DNA of 64,000 nt from Gonatopus flavifemur (GCA_018340375.1 JAFFJZ010000006.1:18423501-18487500), one strand, 5' to 3'. Shown: positions 11,753 through 24,098, numbered from the stretch's first letter. A program made the numbers and translations. Notes: generated from the sequence alone by a model not told the origin.

Positions 11753-13399
11753 GACCATCCCGGACTACGAGGTACACCGTTGGCGATGTTAGCGGCACAA
11801 TGCAACAAATTGAGCAGCAAGAGTCCTCCTCCGTTGGCAGATGCGGCTGTGGGAAAAGGTTTCCATCCGTGGAAAAAGAGTCCACAAAGCAGCGGCAGTT
11901 CTCCTCAACATTCTACGGGAGGTGGAGGAGGCGGAGGGGGTGGAAGCGGCGGCACAGGTTGTACAGCGACGGGCGTCAGTCAGAGGCCAACAGCGACTAG
12001 CAGCGCAGGAAGTACGACCGGGGGTTACGCGAGAGCTCCTGTAACCTCGTGCGCTTCGACAGCTCCGCAATACGGGAGCGATCTTTATTTTCCCGGAACG
12101 GCGAGTGCCCAACCAGCGGGAGATCCTCATCACCATCAAAGTAGTCTTTTAGGGAAAGTCGAAGGAGCTACTTTAGGTTCCGTGTATGGGCGACATCCTT
12201 ACGAGTCGTGGCCTTTCAACGCGATGCCTGGAGCAACTCACGGGGGTATCAAGGCGAGCGACGGTTGGTGGGACGTTCACGGAGCGGCAACAGCCAGCGG
12301 TTGGTTGGACGTTAGCAGCACCGTGGGCGTCGGCGTTCACGCTGCTCAAATGGCCAATTATTCGGCCGATTATTCAACGAGTTTGGCATTGGCTGGGAAT
12401 CATCTTCTAACGACTGCGACAACGGCGGGTCACAATCTACTCCAAGACACGTACAAATCCATGCTCCCGGGGGGACCACCTGGATTTGGATTGCATCATC
12501 ATGCGGCGACGACGGGAGGCGGAGGCGCGGGGAGTCCTCAAGGCGGCGGAGGTGGCGGTATTACGGGTGGAGTAGGGGGTGCAGGCGTTTCCCAAGCTCC
12601 CTCGCCACGATCCCAAAGACGATACACTGGACGAGCGACTTGCGATTGTCCAAACTGTCAGGAAGCTGAGAGACTCGGTCCGGCCGGGGTCCATTTGAGG
12701 AAGAAGAACATCCACAGCTGTCACATACCTGGTTGCGGCAAGGTCTACGGGAAGACTTCCCATCTGAAGGCCCACTTACGGTGGCACACTGGTGAGCGAC
12801 CGTTTGTTTGCAACTGGCTTTTCTGTGGCAAACGGTTCACACGTTCGGATGAGTTGCAGCGGCACCTTCGAACCCACACCGGCGAAAAGAGATTCGCCTG
12901 CCCGGTCTGCAACAAGCGGTTCATGCGCAGCGATCATCTCGCGAAGCACGTCAAGACGCACAGCAGCAGCAGCAGCGGCAGCAAGGGCAAGGGGGGAGCG
13001 GGGAGCTCGTCGGCCGAGTCCTGCTCCGACAGCGAGGACAACGGGAGTCAGCAGAGTCCCACTTCCAGCTCGGTGCCGCCTCCGCAACCGCCTCAGCCGA
13101 GTCAGGCTCAGCAACAACAGCAACAAGCTCTGGCTGCGGCGGTAGCGGCAGCGGCAGCGGCGGCGGTTCAGGACACCAACAACTCCACATCCCAGAACAC
13201 CAACACCACCAACACATCCAATCTCGTTCATCAACCGACGGCCCCCATGACTCCAATGCAGATGACCCCGCCACCTCTGACCCCACATCATCCCCACCAC
13301 CCGCATCTCCCGCCTCTAATGCACCATCCTCATCATCACGCAACATCCGTACCCCATCCGGCCCATCATCATCCGCACGCGGGGATGAGCATGCACTGA
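11753..13399 (+). CDS. Sp8/Sp9-type zinc-finger transcription factor
   Basis: A nuclear activator or repressor that binds GC boxes. Insect Sp8 (called Sp1 in Drosophila) acts with buttonhead in leg and ventral appendage growth. About 548 codons follow the acceptor. In order: Sp box [12 protein letters not shown] (about 11774), GKGFHPWKK, a Gly/Ser-rich stretch, HPYESW, WWDV, GWLDV and NYSADYS patches shared with vertebrate Sp8/Sp9, a buttonhead box starting [16 protein letters not shown] (12641), then three C2H2 fingers (12719-12787, 12809-12877, 12899-12961). Their recognition residues are the Sp set: KTSHLKA, RSDELQR, RSDHLAK. The tail is Ser-rich, then Gln/Ala, Asn/Thr and Pro/His-rich. 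The intron is phase 0. The ATG at 11786 begins MLAAQCNK, matching the start of a vertebrate Sp8 isoform, and has G at -3, so it may serve as a start; otherwise a few residues come from an upstream exon. The TGA at 13397 may be caused by a frameshift (see next entry). Family assignment is secure; a buttonhead or Sp5 identity is excluded by the Sp8/9 patches. Confidence 0.95.
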   Translation, partial: DHPGLRGTPLAMLAAQCNKLSSKSPPPLADAAVGKGFHPWKKSPQSSGSSPQHSTGGGGGGGGGSGGTGCTATGVSQRPTATSSAGSTTGGYARAPVTSCASTAPQYGSDLYFPGTASAQPAGDPHHHQSSLLGKVEGATLGSVYGRHPYESWPFNAMPGATHGGIKASDGWWDVHGAATASGWLDVSSTVGVGVHAAQMANYSADYSTSLALAGNHLLTTATTAGHNLLQDTYKSMLPGGPPGFGLHHHAATTGGGGAGSPQGGGGGGITGGVGGAGVSQAPSPRSQRRYTGRATCDCPNCQEAERLGPAGVHLRKKNIHSCHIPGCGKVYGKTSHLKAHLRWHTGERPFVCNWLFCGKRFTRSDELQRHLRTHTGEKRFACPVCNKRFMRSDHLAKHVKTHSSSSSGSKGKGGAGSSSAESCSDSEDNGSQQSPTSSSVPPPQPPQPSQAQQQQQQALAAAVAAAAAAAVQDTNNSTSQNTNTTNTSNLVHQPTAPMTPMQMTPPPLTPHHPHHPHLPPLMHHPHHHATSVPHPAHHHPHAGMSMH

Positions 13400-13701
13400 G
13401 CCCGGTGGGGCCCGGATCCGGTGCCTGCAATTCCGCTAACGCAACGGCCCTGGGCTCCCCCTTATCCTACCCCTTGAATCTTAATCTTCTACAAAATCAT
13501 GCTCATGCCCATCACCAACAACAACATCACCACCATCAATCGCAACACCAACGCAATCAGCACCATCATCCCCATCCACATCATCAGCAACAACAACACC
13601 AACGTCAAAACAATTCCTATACCTTACAACAAAATCCTGGTACGCCTGGGACCGCGCAGACTCCCTCGCCCTCGTCACCCGCGCCTGTAAATAGTCTCTA
13701 G
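13385..13701 (+). CDS. Possible C-terminal extension of Sp8/9
   Basis: Directly after the TGA a same-sense frame, displaced by one base, reads about 100 codons to a TAG at 13699-13701. Its residues look like transcription-factor coding sequence rather than [13 protein letters not shown], then [20 protein letters not shown], a long His/Gln stretch, and [19 protein letters not shown] at the end. This continues the Pro/His/Gln composition of the preceding tail. The frame is also open upstream, without a start codon. One extra G in the GGGG run at 13381-13384 would join the two frames and bypass the TGA. This could be an assembly error, a polymorphism, an alternatively spliced tail, or chance openness of repetitive CAN codons. 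Separate translation from the GTG at 13405 is unlikely. Confidence 0.4.
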
Positions 13702-14037
13702 ACTCCCCCCTCTCCCTTCACACGCGTCGTCACTCAAGCGCGATTGTGCCCAAACGCGCGTCCCACTCGGATCGCCGACGTTGTTTTAACGTGTAAATAA
13801 TATACATAGTGCGTGAGAGATATTATATATACATATATATAAATAGAATCATTTTAATTAAGCGGTGTAACGTAACGTTGTAAAGAGAACGACAAATTTT
13901 TAATGTTGTATATGTGTTTACGTGTATGCGCCGGCGTACCGACGTATGCCCACGTACGCGTATACACGGTTATATAAATGTTTATATATGTGTGTGTATA
14001 TATGAATATAAATATGCACTCACACACGTTGTACTAT

Positions 14038-14073
14038 ACACACACACACACACACACTCACACACTCTCTCTC
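14038..14073 (+). repeat. (AC)n/(CT)n microsatellite
   Basis: About nine AC units, then interrupted CACACT and CTCTCT, inside the presumed 3' UTR. Confidence 0.9.
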
Positions 14074-14575
14074 GGATACACGATCACCGTCGCCGCTGCT
14101 CATCTCGATTCACGGAGATGAGGAGAAACATGATCCTAGAGAACGAGTAACGAAAAAAACAGATTATATTATTATATAGAGAGCAAATTCCGTGGACGAT
14201 ATTCGATCCGAAAACGATCTATTCCGGACAGGTTCCACACGACGAACAACAACGAACTTGAATTACGATATTCACCTCTATAACAACGCCTATTGCGAGC
14301 TTTTCTTTCTTCGTTGTTATTGTTGTGATAGTAGAGCGGTAGTTGGAATTCTTTATAACGATCGATACATTATATATCCTCTTATATATCTCTCGTTTGG
14401 AACTTGGCCACCACTGGGACGGATCCTCGTATCTGTCCACACTCCTTAAGCCCCGTAGTATCTTATCTATTATTATTAATTATACTTATTAATTATTACG
14501 ATTAATGTATTATTATAAAAATTATAAAATCATTTTCAAATAATTAAGACTACAACCAACAAAAAAAAAGAGAAA

Positions 14576-14581
14576 AATAAA
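14576..14581 (+). terminator. Candidate polyadenylation signal AATAAA
   Basis: An AATAAA hexamer about 0.9 kb after the last possible stop codon of Sp8/9, in AT-rich DNA. Supported by motif and position only. Confidence 0.35.
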
Positions 14582-14585
14582 CGAT

Positions 14586-16099
14586 GCTTTTGTGAGTAAT
14601 CAAGTGCCTGGATTCGATCGTACTCTATCATTCTATCTCCACGATAAATGCGACTCTCATTATTTTACCGCTCTATATATCTACAAACTAACGGTCTGAT
14701 GGAATTACGATTCTAATTAGTGACGAAACAAAGAAAAAAAAAGAGAATCTTCCCCTAATAATCTTGATTCCCAAAAACATAATACCCTGGCTCTGAAAAC
14801 CTTGCTCTTGCTGCTGCTGCCATTATCATCATCGAACGTCTTCCGTCAAGGTCACTCTTCAAGGCCGGTTGAATCTTCTTTCCGAGACAGACATCCGAGG
14901 AACTGGGGACGCTTCCGTTCGAAAATATAATTAATCTCCGCGCGATCGAAGAGTAAGTTACACCATCGATGACAGTCAAAGAGGCACACGTTATCACCGC
15001 AAAAATTTCCTCTAATCCCTACACGAGATCAATCACTCTTGCACCTTATAATGTATTATATATATTTATATTTACTCCAATCGCACTTGACTACTCGTAT
15101 ACTACTCTCTGACGCATAACGTATCTCTTCACCTCGAATGGGTTTCGAAAAATCAATCATCTCTTTCTCACCTAATATCTGTTTCATCTATTTGTTCCTT
15201 CTCGAGGATGGATAATCCTTGCCTTTCATATGGTATCCTACATTTAATATTTTGTATCCATTTCAAACGTCCTCCTCGGTTCCTCAATACCATTGGTTTC
15301 GAATCTATCTCTTTCGAAAGCGAATTCAAATCCATTTCAATTGACAAGAACAACAACAACAACCAAAAATGGCAAAATTCACCAGAAAGTATTATGAATG
15401 TTTGTTTTGTACTATTGGGTTATTATCATTGTGGGATGAGTACGTAAATGTAATTGTTTGTAGAGCACTCGTAGGTCGATTACTGTGTCGGGAGTTGTGT
15501 AAAAACAAAAAGAAAATCCGCAACTAACAATCCATCAATTCCGATTTACTAATGGTGGCGTGTCAAACTCCTTATTATTCACACATTCTCATAGGGCTTA
15601 CTGAGCACGTTTGCGTTTTCAATGATTTGGCGTTGCAAATTTTCCCCTCTAGGCATATCATCCGGACGACGAGTCCCTGGTTGGATATAACAATACTTCA
15701 ATGTGCAGTCCAAGGATTAGGAAGTCACTTATTCAACATCATCAATCAGGAGTCACATCAACAACAGATATTATTCCATTATTACACATGTAAAATTCTC
15801 TTATTAAAATTAATACACCTTTTGATGTCAATTTAACTCCATTACCAATGTACCCTGTCTCATTTTTCTTTCATGTCAACAAATTCCCGTCGTCACTCAG
15901 AATTTTCATTCATTTATTACAAATATCAATTTATCACTACAGACTGAAGCAATTGTCGTCAACAGTTTATTTCTGATTGTAATTGTAATACAACAGTTCC
16001 TGAGGACAATTTTAAATTCTTTTTTGTCAAATCGTTTGAGGTGTAATAAAATTTTGATTATTCACAATCAATTGAAAAATGTCGTTGTTATTTTATGTG
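14586..16099. other. Intergenic, no gene recognised
   Basis: No coding sequence, RNA gene or clear repeat structure seen. Open frames at 14755-14997 (minus), 15208-15447 and 15552-15836 look like chance. Confidence 0.5.
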
Positions 16100-17340
16100 G
16101 AATATTTTGTTTTACAACCCGTGTGAAAACTGAAGATGGCCCCCTACTGGGGCAGTACATGTATACTTTGCCGGTAGGAATCGACAAATGGTCCAAGACC
16201 GGCCCGTTCTTGGCTCAAGCTTGGCGAAGCCTTGGGATCCAATATTGGACCAGAACACAAAATCACTTTGGGCCCATTCATGCAATGCATTCCCAGCATT
16301 CTATCAATACTGGTACAGTGTAGTTTCTCTAGGTATTCTATGTTTTTGAGGAATCCTGTTCAGCACTGGCGCATTCTCTTCTCACTGAAACAGCCGTATT
16401 CCTAAATCATTGATTGGAACTCCGCTTCTCCATTGATTCCGTAGTGAGATGAAGCTGTCAGCTCTGGTTCGGTACTGGCCCTGTTTTGTTTCGCCAGAAA
16501 AACAGTATTGCCACGAACTTGATAATCATTCAAATTCATCACTGAGTCCGTGGTAAGATACCCAGCTAGAATTGTCACTCTTTGGAATCTCAGGCCCTAC
16601 CTTGGGCCAATTCATCAGGACCTTTGGTAGTTCAATTTGGAGGAAGTGCAATTCCTCGCTTGGCAGCGTTGCATCATGTCCCACCATATTAACAGTTCTG
16701 GTTCACTACTGACCCGGTCTTGTCTCACCAAAGCAGCCCTATGAATATACAAAATAAACTTGAATTCTGGTCCCCTACGAACTCTGTCTTGACACGAAAT
16801 TGCAGCAATACTGGTAAAATATCATGTTTCCATATAGTTTACAGCCTAATGAACTCTGGTTTAGTAATAGCGCAGTCTGGGTTTACTGGGCAGGCAGTGT
16901 TGCCATGAAGTTGATTTAAACTGTGATTCCTCACCGATTTGGTAACCCCAAAAATATTGCACTTCTTGACAACTCTGGCAATTTCCTCCACATAGAAAAT
17001 CACATTCTTCTAAAACTTTGGGCTGAAGACAGAGCACAACGTGTGGAGAGTGAGAAAACGATTATCAGTATCAATCTGGAGCAATTAAAGGCAATGTTTG
17101 GCAGCTTGATATTTTGCCAAGCTTCGGTCACTTGTTGTATTGACATTTCCTATGAAGGGTGGTATGGATTTTCTTGGACCGGTTATGAGTATTGGAATCC
17201 CAACCTGGGTAGTGAAAAATAATAATCCCTGTCAGTACTGGGCCATTTGTCAACTCTGGCAATTTCCACACGGAAATACGTGTTCATTCTTTGAACTGTG
17301 ATTTATAAATTCCAACCGAAAGATGATCTGATACTATGTA
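16100..17340. repeat. Degenerate repeat array (TCTGGTT / GGCCC words)
   Basis: Related blocks recur at about 16457, 16693 and 16851. Each begins with a variant of AGnTCTGGTTnnnTAnTG, followed by GTnTTG, GCAGTnTTGCCA and TTGATnATT-like words. Unit spacing is uneven, about 160-240 bp. Interspersed GGCCCAATATTGG and AAGCTTGGC words resemble those at 27380-27500 and 43010-43170. I cannot assign a superfamily or clean ends. Confidence 0.45.
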
Positions 17341-20300
17341 GAGCAAAAGGTGCCTAAAACAAAGGTAAGATTTTTCATTTTTCTTTCTTCCCTAGCGGAT
17401 CTGGGTGGAAAATTTCGGTTACATGTTGATGAAAAATCTTGGTTTTGGTAACTCGTTGGTCGTTGAAGACATTTTTTTCAACAAAAATTGACTAAAATCC
17501 AACAAAATCCAACTAATTTCAATTTGGTGATTTTCTGGGTTTTTATCTCAAAAATACCAAAAAAGGACCACATGTTTCGTTGACCTTTTAGTTTTCGGTC
17601 ACAAATGGGTCATTATATGATAAAAACCACCTGGGTAACCATTTTCTGACCAAATTTCCACCAAATCAAAATATAACCCAAAGTAAACCAAAAAAATTTG
17701 TCGCTTTGAAATCGCTAGGGTTCCCTGATTCAAGGAAAAAAAAATAAACACAATACAGACTATAATGACATCCATGTAAACGATATTGTAACCGATAACA
17801 GCCTTCTCGAAGATTACTTGAACACTTGTTTGTAAAATTCATTGATGAAGAACTTCCCATTGAGATAAGTTATACAAGGAAACCCTTCCTCAATGAATTC
17901 CTCACACCGGACTGAAGGAACTTGACTTTTGTCCTCGGTGATAATCCTTGGTATTCATCCTGTTGTACCAAACTTGATAATATTTTTGTTCAAAAATCAT
18001 GCTCCGAATCATATAAAGCATTCACGCCTGATTCCTCAGCTCATATTTTATCGATATTTGAAAAAAGAAACATCTGTTTCGTTGAAGAAACACGAAAAGA
18101 AAGATAAGTATAAGCAGTACCGCAACTCGTGAAAATAATGTATTCCCGCAAACTAATCTCCAATAAATCCACAATACAATATTCAGAGGATAAATTGAAA
18201 AGAGAAGATGCTGTCAGAATCGGTAGAGCGAAGTAATGGACTTCTGCAATGGTAATATCGCATGGACCGTTAAATCCTCGATCCTCCCAGCCATGAAATG
18301 TCCCGTCATAACATCAGTTCCCTTCCGCTTCTTTCTCTCCCCTTTTGTCACCACACGAACTCCAAGAGGGTTGTCAAATATGTAGCTGCATCGATACCTC
18401 TTCATATCAAAATATCATCCTTGAAACAATACAAAATTCTCTTTTCCTCATCCCGTCAAATGAGTATTCAAGATAAAATCCATGTTGTGTTTTTTAATAA
18501 ATATTTATCAATGTATCATCGAACAAGAGATAAATGGTAAGAGATTATGGGATAAGATTATTATGCAAAGTAGTTTTATGGAGCAGGCAGGAGGACATTA
18601 TGTCTCTTCACTGATGGCATAGCCACAATTCACAGGGGGTGTGGTTAATGTTGAGCAGCATGCAAGCAACCCAGGGGTAGCTTTTTCGGTGATCTAACTA
18701 AAGAGGGTTAACGTTTGTCATTCAATTTGTAATCCCCTTCTTGAATCATTGAAAAGTAGCAGCTATACCGTCCCTATAGAAACTTCTGGTTTGCTAAAGA
18801 ACGAACTGTTTGTGTTTTTTTCCGCCTTATTGTTTGTTGGATAATTTTTCATTCGTAGAACAATCGTGGAGAGCTTAAGCTGCTGTTTGTAAGGTGCACG
18901 AGTTATGGAGTTTACAATTTACATCCACGGGGTTCCACACAGTCATTCGAAAGAAAAATATTTGCATTGTACGATGAACCATCTGAATGATAAATAAAGA
19001 ATTTTATCTTAAATAATAAATGTATTGAAATTTGATGAATGTTATTTTCCTCTCATTCCTAAATCCTATATATCTATAGTTCAATATTTATGAGATATTT
19101 AATATAGAGATTACTCGTAAACATCATTCATGAAAGACTGAGAAGATTGATTCATCGGTAAATCAAACATGACTAATGATTCTGGATATTAACTATGAAT
19201 CATTCTACCTATTTCTACATTCCGTTGCAATCCTGTAAGATATGTTAATTATGATTATTCATTCTCGCAACGAGCTCGAGTTTGTATTCCATTCAAATTA
19301 GATATACTCTTTGATAATCGTTTAAAATATCTTTCAAATTACGACTCGAGAAATAATTTCAATTTTCAAACCAAATAAATGATATAAAATCCAAGAAGAA
19401 AGAAGAGAATCATCTTCAAAGGTAGGTGGCTTTTATTTGAAATTTTTGACGAATTTATTGGATTAAGTTTGTAAAGTTAACTCCATAGTCTTACAACAAT
19501 AATGAAGAATTTATTCAATAGCGTTGGAGCCCTTGAAGAATATAATTTTCCAACGCTGTCGTATACCAGATACACATTACAGTCACATCCAGTGCTCGAA
19601 AATGAACGATTACCTTATTATTCGAATTGTTCCCTTCAAGAATATTCAATTCAACCACCGCACGCGTGCACGTTCCTCAACATCGAACGTGTTGCGATAA
19701 TATAAAAGCTCGGTGAACACTCTTTCTCTTGGTATCTTCCGACAAAGACACCGCTGCGCGATTAATTTCACGGCCACGCACCCCACAGCGTCTCAATTGA
19801 AACGAATGGAACCGCGGGTGTGCGCTTTATAAGGCTCATATACTGTTGGAGCAGTATAAACGAATATGTGGTATATCCCAACGCGATCCCAAGATCATCA
19901 TCTTATTATAGTACTTCAACGTTAGCGGTAAAGAGCAGCAAATTTTGCTGTTTTCTCCATCATCAGAATTATACAAGGTCTAAAAAAAATAGAGCATAAA
20001 AAAGACTGGCGGGGAAGAAAGAAAAGAAATGAGTGGTGGAAGACTTTGAAATTGCACACCGTGTCCCTGAATTTCTAAGTCGAAAATACGTTTGAAAGAG
20101 AAACCGAGGTCCCAAAGGCTCGCTATGTCTCGTGGTCGTGCCTTCGGGGGTCTCTGTTAACAAACCTCATGATCCTAACGACTCGACTTCCCTGGGTGTC
20201 GTATTTACCAAAGCTGTGCCGTCTCTCTTTTCCTTTCCCACTGCGCTTTCTCCGGTGCTTTCTTCCATGTCGTGAGATTCAAAACTGGAAAGCACATTTG

Positions 20301-22279
20301 TTTTCTCTTTCAACCCACAGATGACTCCTGTCACACATGTGTACAACAATGATACTGCTAACAGGTGTGGGGAAATTGATATAATTCAGTATACGTATGC
20401 GGTCCCCAGGAATAGTAGAAAGGAAGTTGCAAAAGGTAATATCTCTGTTGACATAATGAACTAACAGATTAGAATTCTGCTTCATAGACCTGTATAAGAT
20501 TGAACAACCATATTCCATTTACATGCTACGTCTCGGTAATCTGTTGAATGACTGGCGGACTGTGATGTAGGTCCGGCAGGATCTAGTCACGGTAAAAGAG
20601 GCTAACGAGAATACCAAGGGCATATGGTTAACAACACTCGATTGTTCTTTATGTTGTACACTTACACGTGTAGAGATATGGTTCCAAATTTCTACATCTC
20701 TGAATGTATGCGAAGGAATATACATGTGTTCTCTCACGCGCACGGCACGCGTCTTGTTACCAAAGCGCCGCCCTCTTGACAGGGTCCCTCTTCTCTTACG
20801 AGATGATCGGCATCTTCAAAAGTTCTCGAGTAACAAAGATCAAGGAAAAAGAAAAAAAAAACAAAATACTAAAGAGATTGCAGAAGTCTGCTTAGAGCTG
20901 GGAACACTCGAGAATATATAGTGGTTTTCATTTCAAAAGGTTCTCGATCTCGCATAAATTACAGTCCGATTAGCTTATCTCTTTATGTAACCTTGGAATG
21001 GATTTTTCAAATGTAACGGATCGATAAATCATACGATACTCGAATTTTGAGACAAAATTGTCATACAGATTTAGTACTCACCTGATTTATGATACTTGGG
21101 GACGCCACAGAAATCTGACCACGCTATAAAGTTTCATGATTTGTACGATAGTATGAAATTGCATCTCTTCGGACCCTTTCGAATCACAAAGATTTGCCTA
21201 TAAAAAAAAAAACAGAAAATTAGTAATATTTCCAATCACCAAGGGACGAACTTTGCAATTTTTATACAACGTGATAATTACAATTTGATCCCTCGAGTCA
21301 TCGATGAAGAAAGTTTTCCAAATTGTCGGTAGTAACACAAATACGAAACATATTCCAGAACAATAAATGATGAATCATGTCAATTATATTAGATGATGAA
21401 CCTTACACGGAAACTCTAGTTAATGATCAAATGGTTCCATCGTTCGATTGGTCATGGTTAATTTTGTAACGCAAAACCGATAACATTACCTTCCTTTTCG
21501 TGCGCTAATTGTTCGTCGTTAAAGGTCATTAAAGTATCTGGTAGTCTTCATACGACACTCGACAAAGGGAGAGAAACACGAAGTGCAAATATACGAACTC
21601 AAAGCTTACGGGTGGCTCATGAATCAACATGGTTCGGAATATAACCTTGTTAGACGCGTACGTACGTGCATACGTCCACTTCTAATTGAATCAAATACCT
21701 AGCGACTATAATCATCGCCTGACATGGTGGTAGTCGGCGAACTCACAATCGATCAGTTAATTACGGTCTCCATATGGCCATATATATATATATAAATTTT
21801 ATCAATATGAAATGGGTGTACTGTACTAATTATTTCATTCTCTGTAATTACGATCGTGAATAGGAGTGTCGATAAGCATTCCATTTGATGAGAAAGAAAG
21901 AAAAGAAACGAGAGAAGATATGAATAGTGCATAAGACTCACTTTTCGCGCTTCTAAATTTAGATCCAAGAGGAGATGATGCATGTGCTTGTTTTTGTATG
22001 TGTGTGTGTTACAAAGTGTTGAAGTCACTACATCATATTTTTACAACTCTTTGCCTCATGACTGCTCAATGGTAAATGACATCGCTTCATTCCTCTCTTT
22101 TTTTTCTTCGTCTTTGTAAATTTAACATCAAACATGTTGCCGAGCAACTCTGGAGGATAAGAATTATTACGTCGGTTACAATGAAAAAAGAACAAGGTTC
22201 AAATAGCTGTTCAAATTAACATCGATGATTACACGTATTCGACATTTCTAACAATATATGCGGGAGGTTGAGATCTTTT
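17341..22279. other. Intergenic, no gene recognised
   Basis: Long AT-rich interval with no coding or RNA gene I can support. A (TA)n run is at 21779-21794. Open frames here, such as 18298-18540, 19502-19705, 20279-20518 and 21753-22028, are short and unlike known proteins. Confidence 0.5.
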
Positions 22280-23023
22280 AAATTATATCAAATTGACGAC
22301 AAGATATCTTCAGGAAGACATCCTCCAGGTACATCGAAAAGATGTATTTTAGATATCTAAATGAAATCACAAAAAAGATATCTTCGAGAAATGTTGAAAT
22401 GATATCTTCTATATATCTCAGGGAAATGTCAGGAACATGTCTTTGAGGTATTTCTGAAAGAAATCTTGTAGATGTCGAATCAGCATAGTCTGAAAGACAA
22501 CGTGAAAGGGTTTCTGAATATTTGTTACACATCTTAAGAACTGTCTAAGAGAGAAGTGAAAAAATCACGCCATCCCAGCACACACGACTGCTGGTGTTTC
22601 AAAGAGCCAATGACGACTCTTTACTGGCAATGCAGGGCCATCAGCGGCCCATTGAAACGCCGTTAATCATTGTTTGTAGGGATATTCCTTCTTTAGAACT
22701 CATTAGTGATTCTTTTGTACTGTCTGAGATGTCCTCATGATTTCAAAAAGACAATTCAAAGATATCTAAAACGTATCTTAGGAGAATCAAAAAAATATCT
22801 TGAGGCATGTGAAAGATGTGTTCCATATATCTAAAATATATCTTTGTCAGCGTACCTAAAAGATATCTTGTGCAAGACATTTTTGAGATATCCAAAACTC
22901 GTGGAATTTTGTTGCATAAAACATCTTTTAGACACTGATAGATATCTTTTTGTTTGTTGGATACCCTAACAGCAAATATGCGGAATTCGGAGCAATTTGC
23001 AGAGACGTTGCAGACCAAATGCG
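22280..23023. repeat. AGATATCTT-rich dispersed array
   Basis: The words AAGATATCTT, AGATATCTA, AAGACATCT and AGATGTCTT recur in both orientations at irregular spacing through this interval, flanking the dispersed repeat at 22576-22680. It looks like decayed members of the same family as the foldback at 23024. Confidence 0.55.
22576..22680 (+). repeat. 105-bp dispersed repeat, copy 1
   Basis: Collinear with 43396-43500. Shared words include ACACGACTGC, GTTTCAAAG, GCC-ATGnCTCTT, CATCAGCGGC, CATTGAAA and the end AATCATTGTTTGTAGG. Each copy holds a short internal inverted repeat (GGYGTTTCAA against TTGAAACGCC). The family is unknown to me. Confidence 0.65.
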
Positions 23024-23261
23024 TACCCACGGAACAATTCATGTCTTGCGATGTCTTTTAGATGTCTAAAACTCTTCTTTGGTCTAAAAGATATCTAAAA
23101 GACCTCTAGAAGATGTCTTCGAAGACCTCATCTGGAGGTCTTTTAGATATCTTTTAGACCAAAGAAGAGTTTCAGACATCTAAAAGACATCTACATGTGT
23201 GGCGCAAGACATCTTAAAGTTATCTAGAAGACATCGCGAGACATGAATTCTTACGTGGGTA
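23024..23261. mobile_element. AGATATCTT foldback (MITE-like), copy 1
   Basis: A 238-bp element. The left end TACCCACGGAACAATTCATG and the right end read inverted TACCCACGTAAGAATTCATG are nearly identical, followed by TCTnGCGATGTCTT on both sides. If the first TA is the target duplication, the element proper starts CCCACG, as expected for a Tc1/mariner-type MITE. The arms meet near 23115 around AGATGTCTTCGAAGACCTCATCT. Inner arms carry ACTCTTCTTTGGTCTAAAAG in both orientations, almost perfectly matched over about 50 bp. There is no coding capacity. Confidence 0.75.
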
Positions 23262-23681
23262 GTAATATGCTGTGAATATGTTCTCCATCAAGTGCGTAGC
23301 AAATTTCCAACAACTCCGCGTGAATATAAGAGAGAAGATGAGAGTAACGGTTGCACAACCACTTTTGGTATACGGAGTACAAATTTCTACGCTGAACTGT
23401 TGTAAATTGGTAAGAATGACTGCTTACTGTAATCATCTACGCCTAGGAATCAGTGTTAAGTACTTCTGCTCATTGAGGGCTCTCTAATTTGACGTTGAAA
23501 ATCCCCATTTTCTAGAAATGAAAAACTACTCGAGAGAAAGAGAGTACACTTCGAGTACTAAAAGTAATTCAGGTTGCTCATCCCTGCCAGGAATAGAAGG
23601 TACAAGGCTGCGCAGATTTACGCTTATTCAAAATCAAATACTACATATTTTTCTTCAGGACTACCAAGTTTCACATCGATC
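23262..23681. other. No gene recognised
   Basis: Ordinary AT-rich sequence between two foldback elements; nothing supported. Confidence 0.5.
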
Positions 23682-24031
23682 TCTACTCAGACAAAAATTC
23701 CCGGGTGGGCGGGATTCCCAAATTCGCATGTGGACTCAGGTTCTGCCGGAGATCAGCCAGGTCCTGCCTGGAAACTCTCTGGTTCCTGCTCGGGACCTGT
23801 CAGGTTCCCGCCCGCGACCCGGCAGCCGGGTCAGGTTCCCGCTCGAGTCACCACCTGGCTGGTCCCGGGCGAAAACCTGACCGGCCCCGAGCGGGAACCA
23901 GAGGGGTTCCAGGCAGGACCTGGCTCGTCCTCGGCAGAGCCTAGCCAAGACCTGGCGGGTCCCGGCCAGGAAGCTGAGTCCACATGCGAATTTGGGAATC
24001 CCACCCACCCGGGAATTTTTGTCTGGGTAGA
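23682..24031. mobile_element. GC-rich 350-bp foldback
   Basis: The left end TCTACTCAGACAAAAATTCC and the right end read inverted TCTACCCAGACAAAAATTCC match at 19 of 20 positions, then both continue CGGGTGGGnGGGATTCCCAA and ATTCGCATGTGGACTCAG. The interior is strikingly GC-rich and iterates CCAGGTCCTGCCTGGAA, GGTTCCnGCTCGGG and GTCAGGTT words in both orientations, meeting near 23860. Stop-free frames run through it on both strands (for example 23574-24050), which its composition explains. It carries no recognisable protein. Confidence 0.75.
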
Positions 24032-24098
24032 AAAGCGTAGGAATGAATGAAGAATCAGATGAAGAGTAGAGCTATTCGAATCTTTAAACGTCCCTCAA
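24032..24098. other. Spacer
   Basis: Short unassigned interval between two elements. Confidence 0.4.

Larger units (their letters stand above)
13702..14585 (+). other. 3' untranslated region of Sp8/9
   Basis: AT-rich sequence after the last open frame, with TATATA-rich and (AC)n segments. The first canonical AATAAA seen downstream in a suitable AT-rich context is at 14576-14581, preceded by an A9 run. An earlier variant signal could be used instead, so the 3' end is a guess. Confidence 0.4.

Noticed and set aside
12437..13430. Long open frames on the minus strand and in other plus frames across the Sp8/9 exon (for example 12437-12775, 12776-13306 and 12951-13430 minus)
   Set aside because: They are shadows of the GC-rich zinc-finger exon; their translations are Arg/Cys-rich noise without domains.
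13405..13701. Separate small protein from the GTG at 13405
   Set aside because: GTG initiation of an independent small protein in an animal 3' UTR is improbable; a frameshifted tail of Sp8/9 is simpler.
22280..23261. Possible CRISPR-like regularly spaced repeats (AGATATCTT)
   Set aside because: Spacing is irregular, motifs occur in both orientations, and the genome is eukaryotic.
23574..24050. 158-codon plus-strand frame and a 90-codon minus frame
   Set aside because: Both lie in the GC-rich foldback; the lack of stops follows from base composition and inverted symmetry (both read MGGIPKFACGL near the ends).
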